Assembly: GCF_014650495.1 (NCBI RefSeq)
Contig: NZ_BMVB01000001.1
Location: forward strand, 104,003 to 168,002
DNA: 64,000 nucleotides
Direction: 5' to 3'
From: Streptomyces cinnamoneus
Lineage (GTDB): Bacteria > Actinomycetota > Actinomycetes > Streptomycetales > Streptomycetaceae
The translations under genes and the position numbers were made by a program. The notes beneath the pieces were generated by a model that worked only from the letters and a program-made list of their open reading frames with translations, was not told the DNA's origin and did no database searches. This document shows, piece after piece, positions 1 to 8,520 of the stretch (within the stretch, counting starts at the first letter, position 1; the number at the start of each line of letters is the position of its first letter).

Positions 1-498
1 TCGTTGCAGGACAACCTCACCCTGGCCCGGCTGCACCGCGACACCCGCGCCGGGTTCGTCGACCGGCGGGCCCAGCGGCGCGAGGCCGCCGAGGTCGCCG
101 CGCGGCTGAAGGTCCGCACCACCGGGCTGGACCGGAGCGCCCGCACCCTGTCCGGCGGCAACCAGCAGAAGATCGTCATCGGCAAGTGGCTGCTGGCCGG
201 CGTCCGGCTGCTGATCCTCGACGAACCCACGCGCGGCATCGACGTCGGCGCCAAGGTCGAGATCTACCGCCTCGTCAACGAGCTGACGGCGGCCGGCTGC
301 GCAGTGCTGATGATCTCCAGTGACCTTCCGGAGGTGCTCGGCATGAGCGACCGGGTGCTGGTGATGGCACAGGGGCGGCTCGTCGGGGAGCTGGCGGGTC
401 CGGCGGCGACCCAGGACGCGGTGATGGAGCTGGCCGTCCGGCCGGCCCACGGGAACACGAACGACCAGAGCGCGATGGAGGGCTCCGATGTCGGCTGA
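1..498 (+). CDS. rbsA: Ribose-type sugar ABC transporter ATPase, C-terminal part (5' end outside window)
   Basis: The reading frame is open from base 1, so only the last 165 codons of the gene are visible. They hold the second nucleotide-binding domain: the ABC signature LSGGNQQK at bases 148-171, Walker B LLILDEPTRGIDVG just after it, and the H-loop region. LSGGNQQK is typical of the RbsA/XylG/MglA ATPases that carry two fused ABC domains. The protein would energise sugar import at the inner face of the membrane. The permease gene overlaps its end by 11 bp and the binding protein and kinase follow, so this is one operon. The sugar is inferred from the downstream ribokinase-like gene, not shown by this fragment. 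Confidence 0.9.
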   Translation, partial: SLQDNLTLARLHRDTRAGFVDRRAQRREAAEVAARLKVRTTGLDRSARTLSGGNQQKIVIGKWLLAGVRLLILDEPTRGIDVGAKVEIYRLVNELTAAGCAVLMISSDLPEVLGMSDRVLVMAQGRLVGELAGPAATQDAVMELAVRPAHGNTNDQSAMEGSDVG

Positions 499-1465
499 GG
501 TGCTTCGGGCGCCCGGGACCACCTCCGGGCAGTGGTTGAGGGGAGCGGTGCTGCGCAACGGTCCGCTGGGCGGCCTCGTCGCCCTGGTCGTGGTGATGGC
601 CGTCCTCTCCCGCGACTTCCTGAACGGGCAGAACCTGCTCAACGTCGGCGTCCAGGCGTCGGTGACCGCGATCCTCGCCTTCGGGGTGACGTTCGTCATC
701 GTGTCGGCCGGCATCGACCTGTCCGTCGGCTCGGTGGCCGCGCTCTCGGCGACGGTCGCGGCCTGGGCGGCGACGCGCGAGGGCCTGCCGGTCTGGCTCG
801 CCCTGCTCCTCGGTCTCGCCGTCGGCGCCGTGGCGGGCCTGCTGTCGGGCGCACTGGTCGCCTACGGCAGACTGCCCGCGTTCATCGCCACGCTCGCGAT
901 GCTCTCGGTGGCCCGGGGCCTGGCCCTGGTCGTCTCGGGCGGCTCGCCGATCGCCTTCCCCGCGTCGCTGGGCGGGCTGGGCGACACGCTCGGCGGCTGG
1001 CTGCCGGTGCCCGTCCTGGTGATGGCCGCCATGGGCCTGCTGGCGGCCCTGGTCCTGGCCCGCACGTACACCGGCCGGGCGATGTTCGCGATCGGCGGCA
1101 ACGAGGAGGCGGCCCGGCTCTCCGGCATCGACGTCAGGCGCCGCAAGCTCGTCGTCTACGCGCTGTCCGGGCTCTTCGCGGCCGTCGCCGGCATCGTCCT
1201 GGCCGCCCGGCTGACCTCGGCCCAGCCGCAGGCCGCGGCCGGCTACGAACTGGACGCCATCGCCGCCGTGGTGATCGGCGGCGCGAGCCTGTCGGGCGGT
1301 TCCGGCAAGGCGTCCGGCACCCTCATCGGCGCACTGATCCTCGCGGTGCTGCGCAACGGGCTCAACCTGCTGAGCGTCTCGGCGTTCTGGCAGCAGGTCG
1401 CCACGGGCCTGGTCATCGCCGTGGCCGTGCTGCTGGACACGCTGCGCCGCCGGAGCACGCGATGA
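488..1465 (+). CDS. rbsC: Ribose-type sugar ABC transporter permease
   Basis: This is a 325-residue hydrophobic protein of the RbsC/branched-chain permease class (BPD_transp_2). It starts with a short cytosolic tail, then has many membrane segments. It carries the family stretch GIDLSVGSVAALSA near residue 75 and the cytosolic loop GGNEEAARLSGIDVRR near residue 203, which in this family contacts the ATPase. The ATG at 488 overlaps the ATPase gene, and the stop overlaps the next gene as ATGA. Together these suggest a translationally coupled importer operon. The substrate is not readable from the permease itself; ribose or another pentose is the natural guess from the kinase. Confidence 0.92.
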   Translation: MSAEVLRAPGTTSGQWLRGAVLRNGPLGGLVALVVVMAVLSRDFLNGQNLLNVGVQASVTAILAFGVTFVIVSAGIDLSVGSVAALSATVAAWAATREGLPVWLALLLGLAVGAVAGLLSGALVAYGRLPAFIATLAMLSVARGLALVVSGGSPIAFPASLGGLGDTLGGWLPVPVLVMAAMGLLAALVLARTYTGRAMFAIGGNEEAARLSGIDVRRRKLVVYALSGLFAAVAGIVLAARLTSAQPQAAAGYELDAIAAVVIGGASLSGGSGKASGTLIGALILAVLRNGLNLLSVSAFWQQVATGLVIAVAVLLDTLRRRSTR

Positions 1466-2379
1466 GGGCGCGCAGGGGCGCACTGGCCGCAGCGGCACTG
1501 ATCGCGCCGCTTGCCCTCGGCGGCTGCGACCGCGGCGGGAACACGGACCTGGGCCTGGCGCTGTCCACGATGAACAACCCCTTCTTCGTGGGCATCAAGC
1601 AGGGCGCCCAGGCGGAGGCGAAGGCCCGGGGACTGAAGATCAACATCACGGACGCGCAGAACGACCCCCTCCAGCAGATCAACCAGATGGAGACCTTCAC
1701 CAGCCAGAACGTCAGGGCGGCCGTCATCAACCCCGTCGACTCCGACGCCGCCGTCCCCGCGGTGGGGGTGGCCAACCGGGCCGGCGTACCGGTGATCTCC
1801 ATCGACCGCGGGGTCAACGGCGCCGCGGTCGGCTCGACCATCGCCTCCGACAACGTCGAGGGCGGCCGGCTGGCGGCCCGGACGCTCGCCGAGGCGCTCG
1901 GCGGCCGGGGCAAGGTGGCCTTCCTGGAGGGCCGGCCCGGCACGTCGGCCGCGCGCGAGCGCGGCAAGGGCTTCGAGGAGGGCATCAGGGCCTACCCCGG
2001 CATCGAGGTCGTCGCCCGGCAGCCCGCGGACTTCGACCGCACCAAGGGCATGGACGTCATGGCCAACGTGCTCCAGGCCCACGGCGACATCGGCGGCGTC
2101 TTCGCGGCGAACGACGAGATGGCGCTGGGCGCGTCGAAGGCGCTCGGCGCCCGGTCGGGGAAGGACGTACGGGTGGTGGCGTTCGACGGCACGCCCGACG
2201 GCATCGCGGCCGTGCGCGGCGGCACCCTGACCGCGACGGTCGCCCAGCAGCCGAAGCTGCTGGGCCGGCAGGCGGTGGAGTGGGCGCTGAAGGCGTCCCG
2301 GGGTGAGAAGCTGCCGGAGCGGGTGAAGGTACCGGTGGTCCTGGTGACCGGGGAGAACGCGGCGGAGTTCGATGGGTGA
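1462..2379 (+). CDS. rbsB: Sugar-binding lipoprotein of the ABC importer
   Basis: The protein has 305 residues. It starts at the ATG that overlaps the permease stop (ATGA); the same frame is open further upstream but that part is antisense-like shadow. The N-terminus has positive residues, a hydrophobic stretch and the lipobox LGGC at residues 19-22, so it should be a lipid-anchored extracellular binding protein. The mature part is a periplasmic-binding-protein type I fold: LSTMNNPFFVGIKQGAQ near the start, VINPVDSDA, and GVFAANDEMALGASKAL near residue 215. These are standard RbsB-family segments. It would capture the sugar for the RbsC/RbsA pair. Confidence 0.92.
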   Translation: MRARRGALAAAALIAPLALGGCDRGGNTDLGLALSTMNNPFFVGIKQGAQAEAKARGLKINITDAQNDPLQQINQMETFTSQNVRAAVINPVDSDAAVPAVGVANRAGVPVISIDRGVNGAAVGSTIASDNVEGGRLAARTLAEALGGRGKVAFLEGRPGTSAARERGKGFEEGIRAYPGIEVVARQPADFDRTKGMDVMANVLQAHGDIGGVFAANDEMALGASKALGARSGKDVRVVAFDGTPDGIAAVRGGTLTATVAQQPKLLGRQAVEWALKASRGEKLPERVKVPVVLVTGENAAEFDG

Positions 2380-3307
2380 CACGAGCATGTACGACGTACT
2401 GGTGATCGGTTCCGCCAACGCGGACCTGACGGTCCGGGTCGCCCGGCGCCCGGGCCCGGGCGAGACCGTCCACGGCACGGACCTGACCGAGTCGCCCGGC
2501 GGCAAGGGCGCCAACCAGGCCGCGGCGGCAGCCCGCCTGGGCGCCCGCACGGCCCTGCTGGCGCGGGTCGGTGACGACGCGTACGCGGAGCTGCTGCTGG
2601 ACGCGCAGCGCACCGCGGGCACGGACGTGCGGCACGTCCTGGTGGAGCAGGGCGCCCGGACGGGCACCGCGATGATCGTCGTCGGGCCGGACGGGGACAA
2701 CACGATCGTCGTCTCACCCGGCGCCAACGCCCGTCTCGCCCCGGCCGACGTGACGGCGGCACGCGAGGCGATCGCCGCTTCGGCGGTGGTGTCCCTGCAG
2801 CTCGAAGTACCGCCGGAGACGGTGCGGGCGGCGGCGGAGGCCGCCGGGGAGGCCGGCGCCCGGGTCGTGCTCAATCCCTCGCCGGTACCGGACGCGCTGG
2901 ACGCGCAGCTGCTGTCGGCGGCGGATCCGCTGGTCGTCAACGAGCATGAGGCGCGGCGACTGTCGGGCGCGCCCGACGGCGACCCCGAGTCCTGGGCCCG
3001 CGCCCTGCACGAGCAGGGGGCCCGCTCGGTCGTCGTCACGCTGGGGGGCGAGGGCGCGCTGGTCCTCGACGCCGGGGGGACGGCGGTGCGGGTGCCGGGG
3101 GTGCCGGTGCGGGTGGTCGACACGACCGGTGCGGGCGATGCCTTCACCGGTGCCCTGTGCGTGCGGCTGGCGGCGGGGGCCGGGCCGGCCGATGCGGCGC
3201 GCTATGCGGTGCGGGCCGGAGCGGCGGCGGTGGGGAGGGCGGGGGCGCAGCCGGAGTTGGATCTTCCGGCCGGCCCGGGTGAGAAAACCGGCCCGTCCGG
3301 CGTGTGA
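2372..3307 (+). CDS. rbsK: PfkB-family carbohydrate kinase, ribokinase-like
   Basis: This 311-residue protein has both PfkB signatures: GGKGANQAAAAARLG near residue 44 and DTTGAGDAFTGAL near residue 250, where the GAGD aspartate is the catalytic base. VIGSANADLTVRV at the N-terminus is typical of ribokinase. It would phosphorylate the imported sugar, giving ribose-5-phosphate if the sugar is ribose. The start overlaps the binding-protein stop by 8 bp; an ATG at 2387 is an alternative. It is the last gene of the operon and is followed closely by a strong hairpin. Confidence 0.9.
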   Translation: MGDTSMYDVLVIGSANADLTVRVARRPGPGETVHGTDLTESPGGKGANQAAAAARLGARTALLARVGDDAYAELLLDAQRTAGTDVRHVLVEQGARTGTAMIVVGPDGDNTIVVSPGANARLAPADVTAAREAIAASAVVSLQLEVPPETVRAAAEAAGEAGARVVLNPSPVPDALDAQLLSAADPLVVNEHEARRLSGAPDGDPESWARALHEQGARSVVVTLGGEGALVLDAGGTAVRVPGVPVRVVDTTGAGDAFTGALCVRLAAGAGPADAARYAVRAGAAAVGRAGAQPELDLPAGPGEKTGPSGV

Positions 3308-3310
3308 GGA

Positions 3311-3341
3311 CCGTTTCCCGGGGCGGAGCCCCGGGAAACGG
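3311..3341 (+). terminator. Perfect 14-bp hairpin between convergent rbsK and alaS
   Basis: The arms CCGTTTCCCGGGGC and GCCCCGGGAAACGG pair perfectly around a GGA loop. The hairpin sits 3 bp after the rbsK stop and 12 bp after the alaS stop on the other strand, so it can serve both transcripts. There is no U tract, as is common in Streptomyces. Its centre is shared with a hairpin at 41302-41319. Confidence 0.7.
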
Positions 3342-3353
3342 TGAAAGGGCGGG

Positions 3354-5996
3354 TCAGGGGAGAAGGCCCCGCAGGGCACCCAGCGTTGCCGGGAGGTCCG
3401 CCGCCGGGATGCCACCGCCCTGGGCGACGTCCTGGTTGCCGCCACCACGGCCGCCGAGTGCGGACTTCACCAGCGTCGCGGCCGACAGACCCGCGGCCCG
3501 GGCCGCCGCGTTGAGGGCGACCGTCAGGACGGCCTTTCCGCCGTCGGTCTCCGCACCGATCGCCACCACACCCGGCCGGGCGTCCGGCAGCCGGTCGCGG
3601 ACGGCCAGGGCCAGGGAGCGGGCGTCCTCGTCGGCCGTCGCCGTGACCACGAGCGTGCCGCCCGCGTCCTGGGCCTCGGCGGCCAGCTCGGCGGCCCGGG
3701 CGAGGGCCGCCCGCCGCCGCAGCTCCTCCGCCTGCTGGTCGGCGGCCTTGAGCCGGTCGAGGAGACCGGCCACCCGTTCGGGCAGCTGCGCCCGCGGCGC
3801 CTGCAGTTGCTCCGCCAGCCGCAAGACCAGGTCGCGCTCGCGCGCCAGGTAGCCGAAGCCCTCGAAGCCGACGGCTGCCTCCAGCCGCCGCATGCCGGCC
3901 CCCACCGACGACTCCGCCGTCAACGCCACCACGCCCACCTGCGCGGCGCGTTCCACGTGCGTGCCGCCGCACAGCTCGCGCGACCACGCGCCGCCGATCT
4001 CGACGACCCGCACCCGCTCGCCGTACGTCTCGCCGAACAGCGCCAGCGCACCGATCTCCTTGGCCTCCGGCAGCGTCATCCAGCGCACGTCGACGGGCAG
4101 GTCCCGGCGCAGCGCCCGGTTCGCGGCCTCCTCGACCTCACTGCGCGCCGCCGGCCCCAGCGCGCCGCGCCAGGGGAAGTCCAGCCGCAGGTAGCCGGGC
4201 CGGTTGTACGAACCGGCCTGCAGGGCCGTGGGGCCGAGCACCTGCCGCAGCGCCGCGTGCAGCACGTGCGTACCGGAGTGCGCCTGCCGGGCGCCCAGCC
4301 GCCACTCCGGGTCGACGGCGGCCCGTACCGCGTCGCCCACGGCCAGCTCGCCGGCCGACACCCGGACCTGATGGACGACCAGCCCCGGCAGCGGCCGCTG
4401 CACGTCCAGCACCTCGGCCTCCACCGAGGCGCCGGTGAGGGCGCCGGCGTCGCTGTCCTGGCCGCCGGACTCGGCGTAGAAGGGCGTGCGGTCCAGGACG
4501 GCGGTGGCGATCTCGCCGGTGCGGACGGACGTCACCGGACCGGCCGGGCCCAGCAGGGCCAGCACCCGCGACTCCGTCTCCAGCGTGTCGTACGCCTGCC
4601 AGTCGGTCGGCCCGTGGGCGCCCAGCACCGCCCGCAGCGCCGAGGTGTCGAGCGCGCCGCCCGACTTGCGGGCCCGGGCGTCGGCGCGGGCGCGTTCCCG
4701 CTGCTCGGTCATGAGGGCGGTGAAGCCGTCGCGGTCGACCTCGACGCCCTGTTCCTCGGCCATCTCCAGGGTCAGGTCGATGGGGAATCCGTAGGTGTCG
4801 TGCAGCAGGAACGCCTGCTTGCCCGGCAGGAGGTGACCGCCGCGCGCCTTGACGTCCGCGACCGCCGTGTCCAGCACGGTCGTGCCCTGCCGCAGCGTCG
4901 ACCGGAAGGCGTCCTCCTCGGCGTACGCCTGCTGGGAGATGCGGCCGAACTCCTCGGCCACCTCCGGGTAGCTGTGCTTCATGCAGTCCCGCGCGGCCGG
5001 CAGCAGCTCGGGCAGCGCCGGGTCCTGGTACCCCAGCAGCCGCACGGAGCGCACGGCCCGGCGCAGGATGCGCCGGAGCACGTATCCACGGCCCTCGTTG
5101 CCGGGGGCGGTGCCGTCGGCGAGCAGCATCAGGGCGGTGCGCACGTGGTCGGCCACGACCCGCAGCCGCACGTCCGCCTGGTGATCGGCGCCGTACCGCA
5201 CACCGGTCAGTTCCGCGGCCCGGTCCAGCACGGGCCGCGTCTCGTCGATCTCGTAGAGGTTGTCGACGCCCTGCAACAAGGTGGCCATGCGCTCCAGGCC
5301 CATGCCCGTGTCGATGTTGCGGCGCGGCAGCTCGCCCAGGATCGGATAGCCGCTCTTGCCGGCCCCCTCCCCGCGCTCGTACTGCATGAAGACCAGGTTC
5401 CAGAACTCCATGTACCGGTCCTCGTCCACGGCCGGCCCGCCCGCGCGGCCGAGCGCGGGCCCCCGGTCGTAGTACAGCTCGGAGCAGGGACCGCAGGGGC
5501 CGGGGACGCCCATGGACCAGAAGTTGTCCTCGTCGCCCCGGCGCACGATCCGCTCCTCGGGCAGCCCCGCGACGCGCCGCCACAGCAAGGCGGCCTCGTC
5601 GTCGGAATGGTGGACGGTGGCCCAGATCCGCTCGGGATCGAGCCCGTACCCACCGTTCTCGACAGCGGAGACGGACAACTCCCAGGCGAAGGCGATGGCC
5701 TCCTCCTTGAAGTAGTCCCCGAACGAGAAATTGCCGTTCATCTGGAAGAACGAGCCGTGCCGGGTGGTCTTGCCGACCTCCTCGATGTCCAGCGTCCGCA
5801 CGCACTTCTGCACACTGGTCGCGCGCGGCCACGGCGGCGACGCCTCGCCGGTCAGGTACGGCTTGAACGGCACCATGCCCGCGTTGACGAACAGCAGCGT
5901 CGGGTCGGGGGTGGGCAGGGGCGCGCTGGGCACCACGGTGTGGCCGCGCGTGGCGAAGAAGTCGAGGAAGCGGCTGCGGATGTCGGCGGTTCGCAC
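3354..5996 (-). CDS. alaS: Alanine--tRNA ligase (class II, with editing domain)
   Basis: The protein has 880 residues, full length for AlaRS. The N-terminal class II core carries RHGSFFQMNGNFSFGDYFKE near residue 78. The editing domain has HSGTHVLHAALR, and the metal-site CGGTHVE follows; the C-terminal C-Ala region ends GGRGGGNQDVAQGG. It would charge tRNA-Ala and clear Ser- and Gly-tRNA-Ala. It starts at GTG 5996 with GGAG seven bases upstream. Only 12 bp separate it from the tsaD stop, so it is probably cotranscribed behind tsaD. In known Streptomyces genomes the housekeeping alaS lies beside ruvX/mltG-type genes, so this may be a second copy. That needs the rest of the genome to decide. 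Confidence 0.95.
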   Translation of the reverse strand: MRTADIRSRFLDFFATRGHTVVPSAPLPTPDPTLLFVNAGMVPFKPYLTGEASPPWPRATSVQKCVRTLDIEEVGKTTRHGSFFQMNGNFSFGDYFKEEAIAFAWELSVSAVENGGYGLDPERIWATVHHSDDEAALLWRRVAGLPEERIVRRGDEDNFWSMGVPGPCGPCSELYYDRGPALGRAGGPAVDEDRYMEFWNLVFMQYERGEGAGKSGYPILGELPRRNIDTGMGLERMATLLQGVDNLYEIDETRPVLDRAAELTGVRYGADHQADVRLRVVADHVRTALMLLADGTAPGNEGRGYVLRRILRRAVRSVRLLGYQDPALPELLPAARDCMKHSYPEVAEEFGRISQQAYAEEDAFRSTLRQGTTVLDTAVADVKARGGHLLPGKQAFLLHDTYGFPIDLTLEMAEEQGVEVDRDGFTALMTEQRERARADARARKSGGALDTSALRAVLGAHGPTDWQAYDTLETESRVLALLGPAGPVTSVRTGEIATAVLDRTPFYAESGGQDSDAGALTGASVEAEVLDVQRPLPGLVVHQVRVSAGELAVGDAVRAAVDPEWRLGARQAHSGTHVLHAALRQVLGPTALQAGSYNRPGYLRLDFPWRGALGPAARSEVEEAANRALRRDLPVDVRWMTLPEAKEIGALALFGETYGERVRVVEIGGAWSRELCGGTHVERAAQVGVVALTAESSVGAGMRRLEAAVGFEGFGYLARERDLVLRLAEQLQAPRAQLPERVAGLLDRLKAADQQAEELRRRAALARAAELAAEAQDAGGTLVVTATADEDARSLALAVRDRLPDARPGVVAIGAETDGGKAVLTVALNAAARAAGLSAATLVKSALGGRGGGNQDVAQGGGIPAADLPATLGALRGLLP

Positions 5997-6008
5997 AGGG
6001 GGCTCCGA

Positions 6009-7079
6009 TCAGGCGGCGCGGACGATGCGGGTCACGGGGTGGAGCGCCGCGTACTCCAGGGGCGCGGACGGATCGATGGACACGTCGAGCGGCGCGGGTT
6101 CGGCTCCCGCCCGCACCAGCAGGTCACCGACGGCGGCGATCATCGCTCCGTTGTCGGTGCACAGCCGCAGCGGCGGCACGCGCAGCTCGATGCCCGCAGC
6201 ATCGCAGCGCTGCTGGGCCAGCGCCCGCACCCGCGAGTTCGCGGCCACGCCGCCGACGACCACCAGGGTGCCCACGCCGTGTTCCCGGCACGCGCCGACG
6301 GCCTTGCGGGTGAGCACGTCGGCCACGGCCTCCTGCAGCGAGGCGGCCCCGTCCGCGACGGGCAGCTCGCGACCGGCGGCGCGATGCTGCTCGGCCCACC
6401 GGGCGGCCGCCGTCTTCAGCCCCGAGAAGGAGAAGGCGTACGGATCGTCCCGCGGCCCGGTCAGCGGCCGCGGGAACGCCACCGCCCGCGGATCGCCTTC
6501 CCGGGCCGCCCGGTCGACCGCCGGGCCACCGGGATAGGGCAGCCCGAAGACGCGGGCCACCTTGTCGAAGCACTCGCCGGCCGCGTCGTCGAGGGTGTCC
6601 CCGAGATGGACGATCGGATCCCGCGCCAGGTCCCGGACGAGCAGCAGCGAGGTGTGCCCGCCGGAGACGATCAGCACCATGCAGGGATTCGGCAGCGGCC
6701 CGTGCTCCAGCGTGTCGGCGGCCACGTGCCCGGCGAGGTGATGCACGCCGTACAGGGGGACGCCCAGTGAGTAGGCGAGCCCCTTGGCCGCCGCGACGCC
6801 GACCTGCAGGGCACCGGACAGCCCGGGCCCGGTCGTCACCGCGACCGCGTCGATGTCGCCCATGGCGATGCCCGCGTCGTCCAACGCCGCCCGTACCACG
6901 GGGGCGGCCGAGTGGACGTGCGCCCGCGCCGCGATCTCCGGCACGACACCCCCGTACCGGGCGTGCTCGTCCATGCTGGAGGCCACCGCGTGACCCAGCA
7001 GCTTCCCGTCCCGGACCAGACCGGCGCCGGTCTCGTCGCAGGACGACTCGATACCCAGCACCACCGGTGAACGCCTCAC
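6009..7079 (-). CDS. tsaD: tRNA N6-adenosine threonylcarbamoyltransferase
   Basis: This 356-residue ASKHA-fold protein begins [15 protein letters not shown]. The metal-binding histidines are seen in ARAHVHS and VHHLAGH, the nucleotide-binding loop is VSGGHTSLL, and the late acidic motif is [10 protein letters not shown], so the enzyme looks intact. TsaD transfers threonylcarbamoyl to A37 of ANN-decoding tRNAs with TsaB and TsaE. It starts at GTG 7079 behind AGGAGG with a good spacing. Its partners tsaB, tsaE and rimI are absent here, whereas the usual actinobacterial tsaD lies among them. It leads an operon with alaS, although tRNA-Ala does not read ANN codons and carries no t6A. A duplicate serving a special purpose is possible. 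Confidence 0.93.
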   Translation of the reverse strand: MRRSPVVLGIESSCDETGAGLVRDGKLLGHAVASSMDEHARYGGVVPEIAARAHVHSAAPVVRAALDDAGIAMGDIDAVAVTTGPGLSGALQVGVAAAKGLAYSLGVPLYGVHHLAGHVAADTLEHGPLPNPCMVLIVSGGHTSLLLVRDLARDPIVHLGDTLDDAAGECFDKVARVFGLPYPGGPAVDRAAREGDPRAVAFPRPLTGPRDDPYAFSFSGLKTAAARWAEQHRAAGRELPVADGAASLQEAVADVLTRKAVGACREHGVGTLVVVGGVAANSRVRALAQQRCDAAGIELRVPPLRLCTDNGAMIAAVGDLLVRAGAEPAPLDVSIDPSAPLEYAALHPVTRIVRAA

Positions 7080-7107
7080 GAGCGCGCCTCCTGCCTTGAT
7101 TCAGTAA

Positions 7108-7124
7108 TTGCACAGCATATGCAA
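7108..7124. promoter_or_regulatory. Candidate operator dyad upstream of tsaD-alaS
   Basis: TTGCA and TGCAA form a 5-bp inverted repeat with a 7-bp spacer, in an A+T-rich island that stands out from the surrounding G+C-rich DNA. It lies 29-45 bp upstream of the tsaD start and within the divergent tsaD/cobL spacer. It may be a repressor site or overlap the tsaD promoter. No regulator gene is adjacent. Confidence 0.35.
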
Positions 7125-7160
7125 CAAGGGTCCGCCCGTCGTGCCGTCGCCGCAGGTCAG

Positions 7161-7166
7161 TAGAGT
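7161..7166 (+). promoter_or_regulatory. Candidate -10 element for cobL
   Basis: TAGAGT lies 40 bp upstream of the cobL GTG start. It matches the actinobacterial -10 pattern TANNNT. No convincing -35 is visible at the right spacing, so this is only a candidate. Confidence 0.35.
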
Positions 7167-7205
7167 TCCGGTGCCCCCGTACGCCGCGAACACCGAGGTA
7201 CGCCC

Positions 7206-8420
7206 GTGAGCCCCGCCCCCGTGACGGTCGTAGGAATCGGTGCCGACGGCTGGCCCGGCCTCGCCCCCACCTCCCGGGAGGCGCTGCGCGCGGCCGAGGT
7301 GATCATCGGTGGCCCCCGTCAGCTGGACCTGTTGCCGCCCGAGTGCCCCGGCGAGCGCATCGCCTGGCCCTCGCCGCTGCGCCCGGCGGTACCGGGGCTG
7401 CTGGCCGCGCACGCCGGCCGGCGCGTATGCGTACTGGCCAGCGGGGACCCCCTGTTCTACGGCATCGGCAGCACCCTCGCCGACGTCCTCGGTGCCGACC
7501 GGCTCCACGTCCTGCCGCACCCCTCCTCCGTCTCGTACGCCTGCGCCCGCCTGGGCTGGTCCCTGCACGACACCGACGTGATCAGCCTCGTCGGCCGCCC
7601 CCTGGCGGCGCTCGCGGCCGCGGCGCACGACGGCCGCCGCCTCCTCGTGCTCGGCGCCGGAGCGAAGACGCCCGCCGAGGTGGCCGGTCTGCTGTGCCGG
7701 CTCGGCTACGGGCAGAGCCGGATGACCGTGCTGGAACAGCTGGGCGGCGACCGCGAACGCCGCCTCGACGGCACCGCCGACACCTGGCCGCACCCGCCGG
7801 GCGACCCCCTCAACGTCATCGCGGTCACCTGCCACCGCGACCCGGACGCACTCCGCGTCCACCTCACCCCCGGCCTGCCCGACGACGCCTTCGAACACGA
7901 CGGCCAGCTGACGAAGCGCCACGTACGTGCGGCGACCCTCGCCGCGCTCGCCCCCGCCCCCGGCGAACTGCTGTGGGACGTGGGCGGCGGCTCCGGCTCC
8001 ATCGGCATCGAATGGATGCGCGCCCACCGCTCGTGCCGGGCCGTGGCCGTCGAACGCGATGCGGTGCGTTCTGAGCGCATCACGCGCAACGCGGATGCCT
8101 TGGGGGTGCCGGGGCTGCGGGTGGTCACCGGCCGGGCGCCGGAGGCCCTGGTGGGCCTGCCCACTCCTGATGCGGTGTTCATCGGGGGCGGCCTGACCTC
8201 CTCCGGCCTGCTCGACGCCTGCTGGAACGGGCTCCGGGCCGGGGGGCGCCTGGTGGCCAACACCGTCACCCTCGAATCCGAGGCGCTGCTGACGGAGTGG
8301 TACCGCCGCCACGGCGGTGACCTGACCCGCCTTGCGGTCGCGCACGCCGTGCCCGTGGGGGGTTTCACGGGGTGGCGGCAGGCCATGCCGGTGACGCAGT
8401 GGTCGGTGGTCAAGCCGTGA
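7206..8420 (+). CDS. cobL: Precorrin-6Y C5,15-methyltransferase (decarboxylating), CbiE-CbiT fusion
   Basis: The protein has 404 residues and two domains. Residues 1 to about 200 form a CbiE-type tetrapyrrole methylase, with the SAM-site stretch VLASGDPLFYGIGSTL near residue 77. From about residue 230 there is a Rossmann-type CbiT methylase with LLWDVGGGSGSIGIEWMR. The fused enzyme methylates C5 and C15 and decarboxylates the C12 acetate on the way to precorrin-8. It starts at GTG 7206. It is divergent from tsaD and is separated from cobM by 262 bp of palindromic DNA. Confidence 0.95.
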   Translation: MSPAPVTVVGIGADGWPGLAPTSREALRAAEVIIGGPRQLDLLPPECPGERIAWPSPLRPAVPGLLAAHAGRRVCVLASGDPLFYGIGSTLADVLGADRLHVLPHPSSVSYACARLGWSLHDTDVISLVGRPLAALAAAAHDGRRLLVLGAGAKTPAEVAGLLCRLGYGQSRMTVLEQLGGDRERRLDGTADTWPHPPGDPLNVIAVTCHRDPDALRVHLTPGLPDDAFEHDGQLTKRHVRAATLAALAPAPGELLWDVGGGSGSIGIEWMRAHRSCRAVAVERDAVRSERITRNADALGVPGLRVVTGRAPEALVGLPTPDAVFIGGGLTSSGLLDACWNGLRAGGRLVANTVTLESEALLTEWYRRHGGDLTRLAVAHAVPVGGFTGWRQAMPVTQWSVVKP

Positions 8421-8441
8421 CGGGTGCGGCCCGGTGGGCCG

Positions 8442-8511
8442 GTTTGTGCCCACCCTCCCCCAGCTACCGCTGGGAGGTGCCCCCGGCCCAGCGGGGCGAT
8501 GGCCGACAAAC
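8442..8511. repeat. 70-bp palindromic repeat element, copy A
   Basis: The element begins GTTTGTGCC and ends GGCCGACAAAC, so the termini pair. Its first 43 bases match copy B (20741-20810, reverse strand) almost exactly, including the internal hairpin CCAGCTACCGCTGGG. The ends differ between copies but stay self-complementary, which points to selection on the folded form or on terminal repeats. It has no coding capacity. It looks like a small palindromic or MITE-like repeat of Streptomyces genomes. Confidence 0.75.
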
Positions 8512-8520
8512 GACCGGAGG

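Noticed and set aside
3807-6770. Very long open frame on the plus strand across alaS and tsaD
   Set aside because: It is antisense to two clear genes, reads as His/Arg/Gly-rich low-complexity protein, and matches the usual high-G+C shadow pattern.
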